Positions 32,025-32,648 of a stretch of DNA of 32,648 bases are shown here, one piece after another. Where the stretch lies: contig JAUNPN010000020.1 in NCBI GenBank assembly GCA_030536655.1, positions 1-32,648 of the forward strand. The letters are read 5' to 3'. Source of the DNA: a bacterium (lineage in GTDB: Bacteria; Bacillota; Clostridia; UBA1381). The notes beneath the pieces were generated by a model. That model was not told where the DNA came from and did no database searches. It saw only the letters and a list, made by a program, of their open reading frames with translations. Position numbers and translations under genes: made by a program. Numbering within the stretch: the stretch's first letter is position 1; each line of letters opens with the position of its first letter.

Positions 32025-32515
32025 AAACAATATACATAATAGGCGGTACAATGGGAGCAGGCAAAACTGCTGTTTGTCAAAACCTCAAAATGAAACTGAA
32101 TAACAGTGTTTTTCTTGACGGCGACTGGTGCTGGGATATGCACCCTTTTCAGGTTACGGATGAAACAAAGGCTATGGTTGTCGGGAATATATGTCATATT
32201 CTCAACAGCTTTTTATCCTGTTCCGCATTTGAAAATATAATCTTCTGTTGGGTAATGCACGAGCAATCCATAATTAATAATATTGTTTCACAGCTGGATT
32301 TATCCGATTGCAGAATTATCAATATATCATTGATTTGCACCGAGGATGCATTAAGAAAACACTTGCAGAAAGACGTTGATAACGGAATTCGCACCGCTGA
32401 TGTTATAGACAGAAGCATTGCGCGTATTCCGCTATACGAAAAACTTAATACGGTTAAAATTGACGTTTCCGGCAAAAGCGTCGATGCTGTTGCGGATAAA
32501 ATTAAACAACTATGA
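32021..32515 (+). CDS. P-loop kinase-like ATPase, small
   Basis: The 164-residue protein has Walker A GTMGAGKTAV (about 9-18) at the end of a first strand IYIIG, and a following DGDWCWDM (about 33-40) of the type that binds the phosphate acceptor in nucleoside and small-molecule kinases. The rest, with ICTEDALRKHLQKDVDNG and DRSIARIPLYEKL, is consistent with a lid and core of an AAA_33-like kinase. The substrate is unknown. A TTG at 32000 in the same frame is a weaker start. It is coupled to the 15-codon ORF by the ATGA overlap, and is followed by a gap of about 66 bases. Confidence 0.75.
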   Translation: MKTIYIIGGTMGAGKTAVCQNLKMKLNNSVFLDGDWCWDMHPFQVTDETKAMVVGNICHILNSFLSCSAFENIIFCWVMHEQSIINNIVSQLDLSDCRIINISLICTEDALRKHLQKDVDNGIRTADVIDRSIARIPLYEKLNTVKIDVSGKSVDAVADKIKQL

Positions 32516-32581
32516 TGGAGTAAAATACTATGAGTATATAGTATAACATACAATGTTTAACAAATATGGGAGGGGAGGAAA

Positions 32582-32599
32582 ATGAAATTGACATTTTAA
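32582..32599 (+). other. Gene start that ends after five codons at a repeat
   Basis: A very strong GGAGGGGAGG site precedes ATG 32582, but the frame reads only MKLTF before the stop TAA, which is formed where the dispersed repeat begins. This looks like a gene interrupted at its start by the repeat. The remainder would lie beyond the window, so this is not certain. Confidence 0.4.
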
Positions 32600-32648
32600 G
32601 GAAGCACTGATTAAATATAGTACGCAGTGAACACAGTCAGATTTTTCG
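32596..32648 (+). repeat. Dispersed 52-bp repeat, copy 2, cut by window edge
   Basis: It begins TTAAGGAAGCACTGATTA and runs to the window end through GCAGTGAACACAGTCAG. 46 of 52 bases match the reverse complement of 20571-20622. The element may continue to the right. Confidence 0.75.

Overview
The window looks like a chromosomal segment of an anaerobic, gut-type Clostridia member (Bacillota). Supporting signs are near-consensus sigma-A promoters (TTGACA-17-TATAAT), strong AGGAGG-type ribosome binding sites, a Gram-positive ECF sigma/anti-sigma pair, lipoprotein lipoboxes, a BlaI/M56 pair, the single-chain clade of PurL, and a compact bioY-bioB-bioD-bioA operon. No rRNA, tRNA, CRISPR array, transposase or integrase was found. 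The genus cannot be named from the sequence alone.

Layout. Positions 1-1703 (+) hold the end of a coiled-coil protein, a small Cys-rich protein and a GH88-type unsaturated glucuronyl hydrolase. Positions 1770-1854 form a long imperfect palindrome between convergent genes. Positions 1862-3807 (-) encode an ECF sigma factor and its zinc-finger anti-sigma factor. Positions 4233-7855 (+) are a four-gene operon: a DUF1847-type Cys-rich protein, then the permease, ATPase and lipoprotein of an SsuABC/TauABC-like importer, with an 11-bp dyad just downstream of its promoter. Positions 7894-10172 (-) carry two small membrane proteins and two GNAT acetyltransferases. Positions 10322-15273 (+) carry a YerC-type TrpR-like regulator, a methyltransferase, gyrA and two cyclophilins (one lipoprotein, one cytosolic). 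Positions 15315-23114 hold a YefM/YoeB toxin-antitoxin pair (-), purL (-), a histidine phosphatase (-), ilvE (+) and galM (-). Positions 23239-26785 (-) are a BlaI-type repressor, an M56 membrane protease and an exported SLH-like protein, with two operator dyads at the promoter. Positions 26814-27761 (-) encode a stand-alone DUF4373/DnaD-like protein. Positions 27944-31813 (-) are the biotin operon with a BirA-type operator. Positions 31904-32648 (+) carry a 15-codon leader ORF, a P-loop kinase-like gene, and a gene start that runs straight into a dispersed repeat.

How the genes work together. The biotin cluster joins an importer (BioY) to the last three biotin steps (BioA, BioD, BioB). It has no bioF or pimeloyl genes in view, so the cell may start from scavenged 7-keto-8-aminopelargonate or a later intermediate. 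BioB has Ser where the classical enzyme has a [2Fe-2S] ligand Cys, and BioA has a seven-Cys insert. The DUF1847/ABC operon is the best candidate here for an undescribed transport system: its substrate is unknown and its soluble partner looks metal-binding. The BlaI/M56 pair and the sigma/anti-sigma pair are probable envelope-sensing circuits.

Two dispersed repeat families are visible. One is a modular palindrome (19814-19867 and 29329-29509) that supplies the last codons of bioD. The other is a ~52-bp sequence (20571-20622 and 32596-32648). These, together with the variant biotin enzymes, are the least ordinary content. Everything here is read by eye; no database search was run.
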